Shown here in pieces: positions 1 to 7,046 of a stretch of 35,198 bases of DNA. The first letter of the stretch is position 1. Each line of letters begins with the position of its first letter. A program made the translations under genes and the position numbers. The DNA lies in the NCBI GenBank assembly GCA_015060485.1, contig SUYI01000039.1, positions 1 through 35,198 on the forward strand, in the 5' to 3' direction. Below the pieces are notes generated by a model, which did not search any database, was not told the DNA's origin, and saw only the letters and a list, made by a program, of their open reading frames with translations. The stretch is from Prevotella sp. GTDB taxonomy: Bacteria > Bacteroidota > Bacteroidia > Bacteroidales > Bacteroidaceae.

Positions 1-361
1 CCTCTTCCTCAGGATAGAAACGAAGGTTCTCGAGCAGCAGAGCCTCACCCATCTTCAGAGCCTTGGCAGCATCCTGAGCCTTGGCGCAGTCGGGAGCGAA
101 AGCGACGGGAACACCCAGTGCCTTCTCTACGGCCTCGCGGATCTGACCCAGAGACTTCTTAGCATCTACCTTACCTTTGGGCTTACCCATGTGGCTCATG
201 ATGATGACAGCACCACCATCAGCCAGAATCTTCTTCAGCGTGGGCAGCGCACCGCGGATGCGGGTGTCGTCAGTGATCTTACCATTCTCGTCCAGGGGTA
301 CGTTGAAGTCTACACGTACGATTGCCTTCTTACCGGCAAAGTTGAATTCGTTGATTGTCAT
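1..361 (-). CDS. pgk: Phosphoglycerate kinase, N-terminal part (runs off the window)
   Basis: Phosphoglycerate kinase transfers phosphate from 1,3-bisphosphoglycerate to ADP in cytosolic glycolysis. Reading the minus strand from the ATG at 361 gives about 120 residues that begin MTINEFNFAGKKAIVRVDFN and continue with the family signatures RVDFNVP, DDTRIRGALPTLK, the SHMGKPKG loop and LLLENLRFYPEEE. These are the substrate-binding half of the two-domain enzyme; the C-terminal two thirds lies beyond base 1. The start is the only ATG that gives the usual Pgk N-terminus. A separate promoter lies about 75 bp upstream, so pgk need not depend on the cobU-cobS genes that precede it on the same strand. 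No internal defect is visible in the part present. Confidence 0.96.
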   Translation of the reverse strand, partial: MTINEFNFAGKKAIVRVDFNVPLDENGKITDDTRIRGALPTLKKILADGGAVIIMSHMGKPKGKVDAKKSLGQIREAVEKALGVPVAFAPDCAKAQDAAKALKMGEALLLENLRFYPEEE

Positions 362-433
362 AATTGTATTGATATTAATAATGTGAAAAACTTCGTTATT
401 TAATGCAATAGCCATATCGCGGCGTTTGCGCCG

Positions 434-465
434 CAAAGGTACTACTTTTAATTGAATAATGGCAA
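434..465 (-). promoter_or_regulatory. Bacteroidetes-type promoter for pgk
   Basis: On the minus strand TACCTTTG (434-441) matches the TAnnTTTG -7 box. A TTG at 463-465 is a reasonable -33 box at 21 bp spacing. Transcription would start near 428 and give a leader of roughly 65 nt. A perfect 6-bp inverted repeat with a 4-nt loop (GCGGCG TTTG CGCCGC, 419-434) lies right at the predicted start and could fold at the 5' end of the mRNA. The -33 region lies inside the TAATTGA repeat array. Confidence 0.6.
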
Positions 466-483
466 TTGATAATTGATAATTTA
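449..483. repeat. Heptamer tandem array, TAATTGA type, five units
   Basis: Five successive 7-bp units stay in phase: TAATTGA, ATAATGG, CAATTGA, TAATTGA, TAATTTA. The array fills the cobS-pgk junction, ends 8 bp short of the cobS stop codon and covers the -33 region of the pgk promoter. It is one of several unrelated short-period arrays at gene junctions in this window. Confidence 0.6.
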
Positions 484-491
484 AGTCTTTT

Positions 492-1310
492 TTACGAACT
501 GCCTATCATAATGCAAGGTCCACTTAGCAAAATGGAGACGACGAGCAGGGTGGTGAGCTCGATAATCAGACAGAGTGCCCCGCAGCAGTCGCCTGTGTAG
601 CCTCTGAGCCGGTTCCAGATGAGCAGGTAAAGGAAATACATGACGATGGCGGGAGCAAACAACAGCCACTGCCAGTCGATTCTCGCGTACATTATATATA
701 TGTAAACAGCCACGGGGAGCAAGCCTTGAATGGCCAGGCTGATGCCTGCGGCGATGTTGAATTGGCGGTAGACTACGCGGTTCTTGGCCGTCTCCTCGTT
801 GCGGGCATAGGGCATCATCTGGATGAGTTGGGCCGAAAGCATCTTGGCATAAGGGTCGGCCATGGCGATGGTAAGAGCTGCGTCAATTGGTGCCAGCGTG
901 TGGAGGGCAAAAAACAGGAGCAGGAAGTAGACGATGAGACTGATGACACCATAGGTTCCAATGTGGGAGTCCTTCATGATGTCGAGGATGCGCTGGCGGT
1001 CCTTGCCTCCTCCGCCAAAGCCGTCCATGAAGTCGGCCAACCCGTCTTCGTGCAGGGCGCCAGTCATGAGCAGCCGGGTGACGATGGCCAGCAGAATGGC
1101 TATCTCGTAGGAGAAGAACATGCTGCCGAAATAGATGACGGCACCCATCGCCGAACCTGTAATCCAACCCGCGAGCGGCCAGTGTTCGACCACCGTTTGG
1201 TAAGCCTCCTTCGGTGGCTGGTGCAGTCGCCAGAAGGGCAGGCGTGTGAAGAAGATGAAGGATGCCCAGATGCGGTCATACCATTTGGTGGTGTCGATAG
1301 ATACTTGCAT
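492..1310 (-). CDS. cobS: Adenosylcobinamide-GDP ribazoletransferase (cobalamin synthase)
   Basis: CobS joins adenosylcobinamide-GDP to alpha-ribazole (or its phosphate) in the last assembly steps of cobalamin, at the inner membrane. The 272-residue product has the usual family length, several hydrophobic segments, and the acidic signature HEDGLADFMDGFGGG (residues 87-101) with Asp89, Asp93 and Asp96 placed as in the metal-binding motif of CobS proteins. Other recognisable parts are FTRLPFWR near the N-terminus and GTYGVISL. The start codon lies 3 bp below the cobU stop, so the two are surely cotranscribed. No cobC or cobT homologue follows; pgk is next. The pair can serve salvage or de novo synthesis, and the window does not show which. 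Confidence 0.95.
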   Translation of the reverse strand: MQVSIDTTKWYDRIWASFIFFTRLPFWRLHQPPKEAYQTVVEHWPLAGWITGSAMGAVIYFGSMFFSYEIAILLAIVTRLLMTGALHEDGLADFMDGFGGGGKDRQRILDIMKDSHIGTYGVISLIVYFLLLFFALHTLAPIDAALTIAMADPYAKMLSAQLIQMMPYARNEETAKNRVVYRQFNIAAGISLAIQGLLPVAVYIYIMYARIDWQWLLFAPAIVMYFLYLLIWNRLRGYTGDCCGALCLIIELTTLLVVSILLSGPCIMIGSS

Positions 1311-1313
1311 GGC

Positions 1314-1850
1314 TTATTTGATTTTTACGGGTATTCCGCTGACCATGAGGATGACCTCGTCGGCACGGGCGGCTACGTATTGGTTCATCCAGCCCATGAG
1401 GTCGGTGAACCAGCGTTGGACGGCATTGGCACTCACACCACCAAGGCCTATCTCGTTGGTGACAAAGATAAAGGTGGCATCCTGTGCGGTGAAGCGGTCG
1501 AACTCTGCCTTTGCTGTTTCCAGGGTAGGGGTGATTTCCGGACAGTCCGAGCCTTCCGCGTTATCTGTTTTTCCCGCATACCACAGGTTCGTCAGCCACA
1601 ATGTGAGGCAGTCGATGAGCACCACACGACCCGACAGCTGGTGACGACTCAGCAACTGTTCTTCTTCGATATTCGTCCATTGCGGACCGCGCCGCTCCTG
1701 ATGACGAAGCACGCGCTGACGGAACTCCTCATCCCAAACATGAGCAGTAGCCATGTAAACGGGGTTGTCGCTGAGACTCAACGCCATACGTTCAGCATAC
1801 TCACTTTTTCCTGAGCGCTGGCCGCCGGTTATCAATAGAATTTTTTTCAT
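1314..1850 (-). CDS. cobU: Adenosylcobinamide kinase / adenosylcobinamide-phosphate guanylyltransferase
   Basis: CobU phosphorylates adenosylcobinamide and then guanylylates it, giving the adenosylcobinamide-GDP that CobS uses. The 178-residue protein has an N-terminal P-loop, GGQRSGKS (residues 9-16), then ATAHVWDEEFRQRVLRH, where His50 sits in the position of the histidine that carries GMP in characterised CobU enzymes (assignment by pattern only). LIDCLTLWLTNL and FVTNEIGLGG are typical family blocks. It heads a two-gene unit with cobS. A -7 box ends only 8 nt before the ATG. No cobalamin riboswitch fits in the space upstream, so B12-dependent control by that route is not supported. Confidence 0.96.
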   Translation of the reverse strand: MKKILLITGGQRSGKSEYAERMALSLSDNPVYMATAHVWDEEFRQRVLRHQERRGPQWTNIEEEQLLSRHQLSGRVVLIDCLTLWLTNLWYAGKTDNAEGSDCPEITPTLETAKAEFDRFTAQDATFIFVTNEIGLGGVSANAVQRWFTDLMGWMNQYVAARADEVILMVSGIPVKIK

Positions 1851-1858
1851 TTATGATG

Positions 1859-1866
1859 CAAATTTA
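1859..1866 (-). promoter_or_regulatory. -7 box for cobU-cobS, very close to the start codon
   Basis: The minus strand reads TAAATTTG, a perfect TAnnTTTG match, with 8 nt between it and the cobU ATG. No good -33 TTG is seen at 19-21 bp. If used, it would give an mRNA that starts at or a few nt before the AUG. Confidence 0.45.
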
Positions 1867-1879
1867 GTGTTTTTTTACT

Positions 1880-1927
1880 AAAAAGTGCTGACTTTGGTCA
1901 AAAAAGTCGCTGTTTTTTGCACTTTTT
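1880..1927. repeat. Nested inverted repeat in the cobU/ompA divergent region
   Basis: The outer arms AAAAAGTGC (1880-1888) and GCACTTTTT (1919-1927) are perfect complements. Inside them GACTTT (1890-1895) pairs with AAAGTC (1903-1908). The structure lies between the two divergent promoters, 11 bp upstream of the ompA -33 box, so it may be an operator or a transcript structure. It is AT-rich, and chance cannot be excluded. Confidence 0.4.
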
Positions 1928-1937
1928 TTTGTTTTTC

Positions 1938-1969
1938 TTTGGAACTTATCATTTTTTTTACTTACTTTG
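1938..1969 (+). promoter_or_regulatory. Promoter for the OmpA-family gene
   Basis: A -33 TTTG (1938-1941) is followed after 20 bp by TTACTTTG (1962-1969), one mismatch from TAnnTTTG. Transcription would begin near 1975, leaving an A/T-rich leader of about 57 nt with AATTAATTGATAAC just before the ATG and no Shine-Dalgarno sequence, as is usual for highly expressed Bacteroidetes genes. Confidence 0.65.
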
Positions 1970-2031
1970 CACCCGATTTAAGGCGAATCATCGTTGAGAA
2001 AGATTTTTTTTATTAATTAATTGATAACAAA

Positions 2032-3240
2032 ATGAAAAAGTTATTTATGATTTGCGCTGCCGCTATGATGGCAGCTTCAGTGAGTGCACAGGATAACACT
2101 GCAATCACTGCTAACAAGTTTGGCGACAACTGGTACATGGGTATCAATGGTGGTGTTGCTACTCCTATGCAAAAGTTTGGCGATTATGGCTTCATGAAGG
2201 GCTTTGCTCCTAATGTAGGTGTCCGTATCGGTAAGAATCTGACTACTGTTTTCGGTCTGGCTGCTGAAGGTACTGTTTATCTTGGTGCTAGCGAGAAGTC
2301 AATGATGAAGACTCGTACTTTCATAAGTGAGCTTGATGTTAATTTGCTGGGTACGTTCAACCTGAGCAACCTGTTTGCCGGTTATCCTGGTGAGCCCCGT
2401 GCTTTTGAGTTAATCGCTCTCGGTGGTTTCGGTTGGGCTCATGGTTTTGGTGCTTATCCTGTTAACGTTATGGGAGTTAATGTTCCTGTAAATAAGGTTA
2501 ATGGTATTAACTCTAAGATTGCCCTTGACTTCGCTTTCAATCTGGGTGCAAACAAGGCTTGGCAGCTGTACATTGAGCCTGCTGCAATTTTCTGTCTTGA
2601 AAGTTGGACTAATGGTTTAGCAGTAAAGGATGACATGAAGTACGACTCTCGTGTTGGTATGTTCCAGCTGAACCTCGGTCTGAACTACAAGTTCGGTAAC
2701 AGCAACGGTTCTCACAACTTTGTGAAGGCTCAGCTCCGCGACCAGGCTGAGATTGATGCTATGACTGCCAAGATCAACGAGCTCCGTGCTGACGTGAACG
2801 CTAAGGACGGCAAGATTGCTGCTGATGCTCAGACCATCGCTGACCTGAAGAAGAAACTTGCTGATTGCGAGGCTCGTCCTATGCAGACCACTGTCATCGA
2901 GGAGAAGAAGGAGACCATCCTGCAGCCCATGGTTATCTTCCGTCAGGGTAAGAGCACTATCGACGCTGCTCAGTATGCAAGCGTTGAGATGGTTGCCAAG
3001 TACATGCGCAACCACAAGGATTCTAAGGTGATTGTTCGTGGTTTCGCTTCTCCCGAGGGTAACGCTGAACTGAACCAGAAGCTGTCTGAGGCTCGTGCCG
3101 AGGCTGTGAAGACTGCTCTCATCAAGAAGTACAAGATTGCTGCTGACCGCATCACTACTGAGGGTCTGGGTGCAACCGATAAGATCTCTGAGGAGAACGA
3201 CTTCAACCGCGTTGCTATGTTCATCGATACTACCAAGTAA
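2032..3240 (+). CDS. OmpA-family outer membrane protein (major porin-like)
   Basis: The protein is probably an abundant outer membrane protein that ties the membrane to peptidoglycan. A signal peptide (residues 1-20, ending SVSAQ) is followed by a region rich in alternating aromatic and glycine residues (about 25-222) that should form a beta-barrel. Next come a charged, coiled-coil-like linker (about 230-285) and an OmpA C-terminal domain (about 297-402). In that domain GFASPEGNAELNQKLSEARA (337-356) carries the ASPEG form usual in Bacteroidetes in place of the classical T-D motif, and keeps the Arg of the SxxRA helix. Codon use strongly favours GCT, GGT, CGT and AAG compared with its neighbours, which suggests high expression. 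It is monocistronic, with a promoter before it and a strong terminator 24 bp after it. Confidence 0.93.
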   Translation: MKKLFMICAAAMMAASVSAQDNTAITANKFGDNWYMGINGGVATPMQKFGDYGFMKGFAPNVGVRIGKNLTTVFGLAAEGTVYLGASEKSMMKTRTFISELDVNLLGTFNLSNLFAGYPGEPRAFELIALGGFGWAHGFGAYPVNVMGVNVPVNKVNGINSKIALDFAFNLGANKAWQLYIEPAAIFCLESWTNGLAVKDDMKYDSRVGMFQLNLGLNYKFGNSNGSHNFVKAQLRDQAEIDAMTAKINELRADVNAKDGKIAADAQTIADLKKKLADCEARPMQTTVIEEKKETILQPMVIFRQGKSTIDAAQYASVEMVAKYMRNHKDSKVIVRGFASPEGNAELNQKLSEARAEAVKTALIKKYKIAADRITTEGLGATDKISEENDFNRVAMFIDTTK

Positions 3241-3264
3241 TCGTAGATACAACAGATAATCATT

Positions 3265-3297
3265 TCCCCACAGATTTGTTTCTGTGGGGATTTTTTT
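3265..3297 (+). terminator. Rho-independent terminator of the OmpA-family gene
   Basis: A perfect 10-bp stem (TCCCCACAGA at 3265-3274 with TCTGTGGGGA at 3281-3290), a 6-nt loop and a run of seven T follow the stop codon by 24 bp. Confidence 0.93.
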
Positions 3298-3310
3298 ATG
3301 TTCCAAAGTT

Positions 3311-3436
3311 TGCAATTTACATTTCAAAGCCTGCAATTTACATTTCAAAGCCTGCAATTTACATTTCACGTCCTGCAATTTATATTTCACGACCTGCAAT
3401 TTATATTTCACGACCTGCAATTTACATTTCACGACC
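3311..3436. repeat. 21-bp tandem repeat, six units
   Basis: Six contiguous 21-bp units each begin TGCAATTT. They differ at a few positions (TACATT or TATATT; CAAAGCC, CACGTCC or CACGACC), and degenerate partial units flank both ends. The array starts right after the OmpA terminator. Units 1-2 share one ending and units 4-6 another, suggesting stepwise expansion. On the minus strand each unit equals seven codons (pattern KCKLQxL), but that frame runs antisense through the terminator and ompA and is not taken as a gene. The array, the terminator before it, a hairpin and a promoter fill the 324-bp gap to the next gene. Confidence 0.9.
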
Positions 3437-3459
3437 TGCAATATAAAAAATGACGGGTA

Positions 3460-3499
3460 GTAAAAACTTGTTCCGAGGAGGGAACTCAAGTTTTTTTAC
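3460..3499. terminator. Imperfect hairpin with T-run, possible second terminator
   Basis: The left arm GTAAAAACTTGTTCC (3460-3474) and right arm GGAACTCAAGTTTTTTTAC (3481-3499) pair with two small bulges around a GAGGAG loop and end in a run of T on one side and A on the other. It could stop read-through in either direction between ompA and the GH2 gene. The A/T-rich lower stem makes function uncertain. Confidence 0.4.
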
Positions 3500-3506
3500 C
3501 TTGTTG

Positions 3507-3538
3507 TTTGGATTATTGCTTATAATTTCGTAATTTTG
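3507..3538 (+). promoter_or_regulatory. Promoter for the GH2-GH53 genes
   Basis: TTTG (3507-3510), a 20-bp spacer and a perfect TAATTTTG (3531-3538) precede the GH2 ATG by 26 nt. Confidence 0.7.
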
Positions 3539-3564
3539 CAAACAAATTACTGACAAATACAATA

Positions 3565-5997
3565 ATGATGAGACTGAGACTACTAATGGTATTGCTGGTT
3601 TTGTGCCAGATGGCAACCGCACAGACACGACGTGAGATGAATCTGAAAACCTGGGACTTCTCTCGCGACAAGATGACGTGGACGCAAGTGAACATCCCCC
3701 ACGACTGGGCCATCAGCGGTCCGTTCGATAAGAAGTGGGATTTGCAACAGGTGGCTATTGAGCAGAATGGCGAGACGGAAGCCACTGAGAAGAGCGGCCG
3801 TAGCGGAGCGCTGCCCTGGATAGGAGAAGGGTGGTATCGTACAAGCGTGGAGGTGCCTGCGGGCTATGAGGCAGGAGAACTGGTGTTCGACGGAGCCATG
3901 TCGGAGCCTCGCGTCAGCGTCAATGGCGAGGAAGCGGGCTATTGGGCCTACGGCTATAATGCCTTCCGGGTGGATGTGTCACGTTTCCTGAAGGCAGGAA
4001 AGTTGGACATCAGTGTTCATCTGAACAACCGTGAGGAGAGTTCGCGTTGGTATCCTGGTGCGGGACTCTATCGTCCGGTTACGCTGGTGCTGAAACAAAA
4101 AACGCATATTGACGACTGGAGCCTGTTTGCCCGCACGATGAGCATCGATAAGGGTGAGGCTACTGTTGAGGTGGAGGCTCGTGTCATCAATCCTGTGAAG
4201 GGCTCGGCGCAGATATTCCTGAAAGGTCCTGACGGACGTTCTGCATCTAGTGGCGACACGCGTATTGAGCCTGACGGAAAGGTTTATGCCAAGTTTAAGG
4301 TGAAGAATCCGCAGTTGTGGTCGCCAGAGACCCCTTATTTATACGAGGTGAAAGTAGAGGTGTACAAGGGGCATCATGAGGTGCTCGACAGCAAAACCGT
4401 CAAGACGGGTATTCGTACCGTTCGCGTGATTCGCGAAAAAGGCTTCCAGCTGAATGGCCAGACGCGCAAGCTGAAGGGTGTCTGTCTGCACCACGACTTA
4501 GGACCCTTGGGCGCAGCCATTAATAAGACGGCGTTGATTCGCCAGATTAAGATGATGAAGCAGATGGGTTGCGACGCCATCCGCACTTCGCACAATATGC
4601 CTTCCACGTGGCAGATGGAGATTTGCGACTCGTTGGGTATGATGGTGATGGCTGAATCGTTCGATATGTGGATCTATCCGAAGTGCAAGAATGGCTATGC
4701 ACTCAATTTCCGCGAGTGGGCTGAACGCGATATCACGAATTTGATATTGAACCATCGAAACCATCCAAGTATCGTGATGTGGTCGATAGGAAACGAAATT
4801 CCAGAACAAGGCAGTGAGGAGGGACGACAGATCAGTATTCGCCTGCAGGGTCTCTGTCATTCCTTAGATCCTACACGTCCTGTTACTCAGGGTATGGACC
4901 GTGCAGAGGCTGCGTTGGGAAGTGGCTTTGCACAGGCTATGGAAGTGCCGGGATTCAACTATCGCGTACATAAATATGCCAACAATATCAAACAGTTGCC
5001 GCAGGGTTTCCTTTTGGGTTCTGAGACGGCATCGACGGTAAGCAGCCGAGGTGTATATAAATTCCCCGTTGAGGTAACAGACAATTCACAGTATGCCTCG
5101 TGGGCTCCTACCTATGATCCTACAGCCATTCTGAAAGCTGACGGACAATGCTCCAGCTATGATGTGGAGTATTGCTCGTGGAGCAATCTGCCTGACGACG
5201 ACTGGGTCTGGCAGGACGACTACGATTGGGTGATAGGTGAATTCGTGTGGACAGGCTATGACTATCTGGGCGAGCCGACACCCTATGATGAATACTGGCC
5301 GTCGCGCAGCAGCTACTTTGGTATCTGCGATTTGGCCGGACTGCCCAAGGATCGTTACTGGCTCTATCGGAGCAAGTGGAACAAGCAAGAGCATACTGTT
5401 CACCTGTTGCCGCATTGGACGTGGCCAGACCGTAAGGGGCAGGTAACACCAGTATACTGCTACACCGATGGAGTAGAGGGCGAATTGTTTGTCAATGGCA
5501 AGAGCCAGGGCCGTGTCCATAAGAATAAGGCAGAGCGCTTGGATCGCTATCGTCTGCGTTGGAACGATGTGAAGTATGAGCCGGGAGAAATCCGTGTGGT
5601 GGCTTATGACGAGCAAGGCAACAAGATTGGTGAGGATGTGCGCCGGACGGCAGGTAAGGCCGTCAAGCTGGTAGCTCAGGCTGAGCCCCGTGAATACAAG
5701 GCCGACGGTGAGGACTTGATTTATGTTCGCGTAACGGTGGAGGATAAGAATGGTGTACCTGTTCCTACGTGTCAGGACCAGCTGACATTCAACGTTACAG
5801 GAGAGGCACGTTTTGAGGCTGTCTGTAATGGTGATGCAACGTCGCTGGAGTCATTCAAGCAACCGCGCATGAAACTGTTTAACGGCGAACTGGTGGTTAT
5901 TCTGCGTCCTACGACGGCGGCAGGAAAAGCAACGCTGACGGTCAAGGATCAGCGTGGGAAGTTGAAACCAGTAATGATTAATATCGTAACAAAATGA
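3565..5997 (+). CDS. Secreted glycoside hydrolase family 2 enzyme, beta-galactosidase-like
   Basis: GH2 enzymes of this kind remove terminal beta-linked sugars, most often galactose, by a retaining mechanism. The 810-residue product has a signal peptide (about 1-20, ending MATAQ), an N-terminal sugar-binding sandwich (about 25-185; IPHDWAISGPF is typical), an Ig-like domain (about 190-290), a TIM barrel (about 295-590) and C-terminal sandwich or Ig-like domains. Glu411 in MWSIGNEIPEQ is the expected acid/base, and Glu559 in VIGEFVWTGYDYLGEP the expected nucleophile. The next gene, a GH53 galactanase, starts inside its stop codon region (ATGA overlap), so this enzyme may trim galacto-oligosaccharides from pectic galactan. 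Other beta-glycoside specificities are possible. The start gives a clean signal peptide; the second Met at residue 2 is an alternative. Confidence 0.92.
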   Translation: MMRLRLLMVLLVLCQMATAQTRREMNLKTWDFSRDKMTWTQVNIPHDWAISGPFDKKWDLQQVAIEQNGETEATEKSGRSGALPWIGEGWYRTSVEVPAGYEAGELVFDGAMSEPRVSVNGEEAGYWAYGYNAFRVDVSRFLKAGKLDISVHLNNREESSRWYPGAGLYRPVTLVLKQKTHIDDWSLFARTMSIDKGEATVEVEARVINPVKGSAQIFLKGPDGRSASSGDTRIEPDGKVYAKFKVKNPQLWSPETPYLYEVKVEVYKGHHEVLDSKTVKTGIRTVRVIREKGFQLNGQTRKLKGVCLHHDLGPLGAAINKTALIRQIKMMKQMGCDAIRTSHNMPSTWQMEICDSLGMMVMAESFDMWIYPKCKNGYALNFREWAERDITNLILNHRNHPSIVMWSIGNEIPEQGSEEGRQISIRLQGLCHSLDPTRPVTQGMDRAEAALGSGFAQAMEVPGFNYRVHKYANNIKQLPQGFLLGSETASTVSSRGVYKFPVEVTDNSQYASWAPTYDPTAILKADGQCSSYDVEYCSWSNLPDDDWVWQDDYDWVIGEFVWTGYDYLGEPTPYDEYWPSRSSYFGICDLAGLPKDRYWLYRSKWNKQEHTVHLLPHWTWPDRKGQVTPVYCYTDGVEGELFVNGKSQGRVHKNKAERLDRYRLRWNDVKYEPGEIRVVAYDEQGNKIGEDVRRTAGKAVKLVAQAEPREYKADGEDLIYVRVTVEDKNGVPVPTCQDQLTFNVTGEARFEAVCNGDATSLESFKQPRMKLFNGELVVILRPTTAAGKATLTVKDQRGKLKPVMINIVTK

Positions 5998-7019
5998 AGC
6001 GAATAGTCCATATTGTCTTGTTTGCACTTTTTGTGCAGACAATAAGTTCGCAAATTACTTTCTGGCTGGGTGCGGATATCAGTGGTGCTACTGATTTGGA
6101 GGCACGTGGCGTGCAGTTGCGCAATATGAAGGGAGAGCCCCGCGAGTGTACAGAACTGATGCACGAATTGGGACTCAATGCCGTCCGCCTGCGTGTCTGG
6201 GTGAATCCCAAAGATGGGCTTTGTAACAAGGACGATGTGGTGAAGATGGCCCTTCGTGCCAAGAAGTGGGGAATGGCGCTGATGATTGATTTCCACTATA
6301 GCGACTGGTGGGCTGATCCCGGACAGCAGAATATCCCTGCTGCGTGGAAAGAGATGAGCTATGAGCAGATGAAACGAGCGTTGGCAGACCATACCCGTGA
6401 TGTGCTGCAAGCTATCAAGCAGGCTGGAGTAGACGTGCGCTGGGTGCAGGTGGGCAACGAAACTACCAACGGATTCCTGTGGCCCGTGGGGCGCGCCCAG
6501 GAGCACATGGATCAATATGCTGGTTTGACGGATGCTGGCTATGGCGCTGTCAAGGAGGTGTTCCCGCAGGCTGAGGTTATCGTCCATTTGGATGGAGCTT
6601 TTGATCCGAATCGTTATGATTTTATCTTCGATGGCTTAGAGAAGTACAAGGCACGCTATGATATGATTGGGCTGAGTGTCTATCCCTATTGGGATATTCG
6701 TGGCAAGCATACTCAATCATGGAAAGAAACGGTGGAGAAGGCCACTGCTAACATTAATCGCCTCTGGGAAAAATACCATAAGCCCATGCTGGTGGTCGAA
6801 ACCGGTACTGAAGCTAGCAAACCCGTTGAGGGCAAGCAGATTATTGCAGCCATCATCGATATGGCCAAAAATCATGCTGGTGGGCATTGCCAGGGTGTGT
6901 TTTACTGGGCACCGGAAACGGACAGATTCTATAAATTGGGGGCCTTTCAAAACAATCAGCCCACAGTCATTATGGATGCTTTCACCGAGGCATCCCGGCA
7001 AAGCGCAACAAGCAAATAA
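5994..7019 (+). CDS. Secreted GH53 endo-beta-1,4-galactanase
   Basis: GH53 enzymes cut beta-1,4-galactan, the side chain of pectic rhamnogalacturonan I and type I arabinogalactan. The protein has 341 residues, typical for a single-domain GH53. A signal peptide (about 1-19) is followed by FWLGADISGATDLEARG, LNAVRLRVWVNP and MIDFHYSDWWADPGQQ, all hallmarks of the family. Glu156 in VQVGNETTNG is the expected acid/base and Glu269 in LVVETGTE the expected nucleophile. Translational coupling to the GH2 gene (4-bp overlap) supports joint galactan breakdown. There is no susC/susD pair or dedicated regulator beside the pair, so it is not an ordinary polysaccharide utilization locus. Pyruvate kinase follows 27 bp downstream. 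Confidence 0.95.
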   Translation: MKRIVHIVLFALFVQTISSQITFWLGADISGATDLEARGVQLRNMKGEPRECTELMHELGLNAVRLRVWVNPKDGLCNKDDVVKMALRAKKWGMALMIDFHYSDWWADPGQQNIPAAWKEMSYEQMKRALADHTRDVLQAIKQAGVDVRWVQVGNETTNGFLWPVGRAQEHMDQYAGLTDAGYGAVKEVFPQAEVIVHLDGAFDPNRYDFIFDGLEKYKARYDMIGLSVYPYWDIRGKHTQSWKETVEKATANINRLWEKYHKPMLVVETGTEASKPVEGKQIIAAIIDMAKNHAGGHCQGVFYWAPETDRFYKLGAFQNNQPTVIMDAFTEASRQSATSK

Positions 7020-7046
7020 CCATGTATTATCGCATATAAACATTTC

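Noticed and set aside
726..1814. 362-codon open frame on the plus strand opposite cobS and cobU
   Set aside because: It is antisense to two well-recognised genes, has no family features and arises from their codon bias.
1851..2031. Cobalamin riboswitch before cobU
   Set aside because: The space is too short and no B12-box-like sequence was seen on the minus strand.
3311..3436. CRISPR array
   Set aside because: The units are directly adjacent with no unique spacers, and no cas genes are present.
2617..3489. 290-codon minus-strand frame with KCKLQ heptads
   Set aside because: It runs through the 21-bp repeat, the OmpA terminator and the antisense of ompA. The heptads come from the repeat length, not from protein selection.
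3565..7019. Polysaccharide utilization locus
   Set aside because: There are no susC/susD-like genes, hybrid two-component sensor or anti-sigma pair anywhere in the window.
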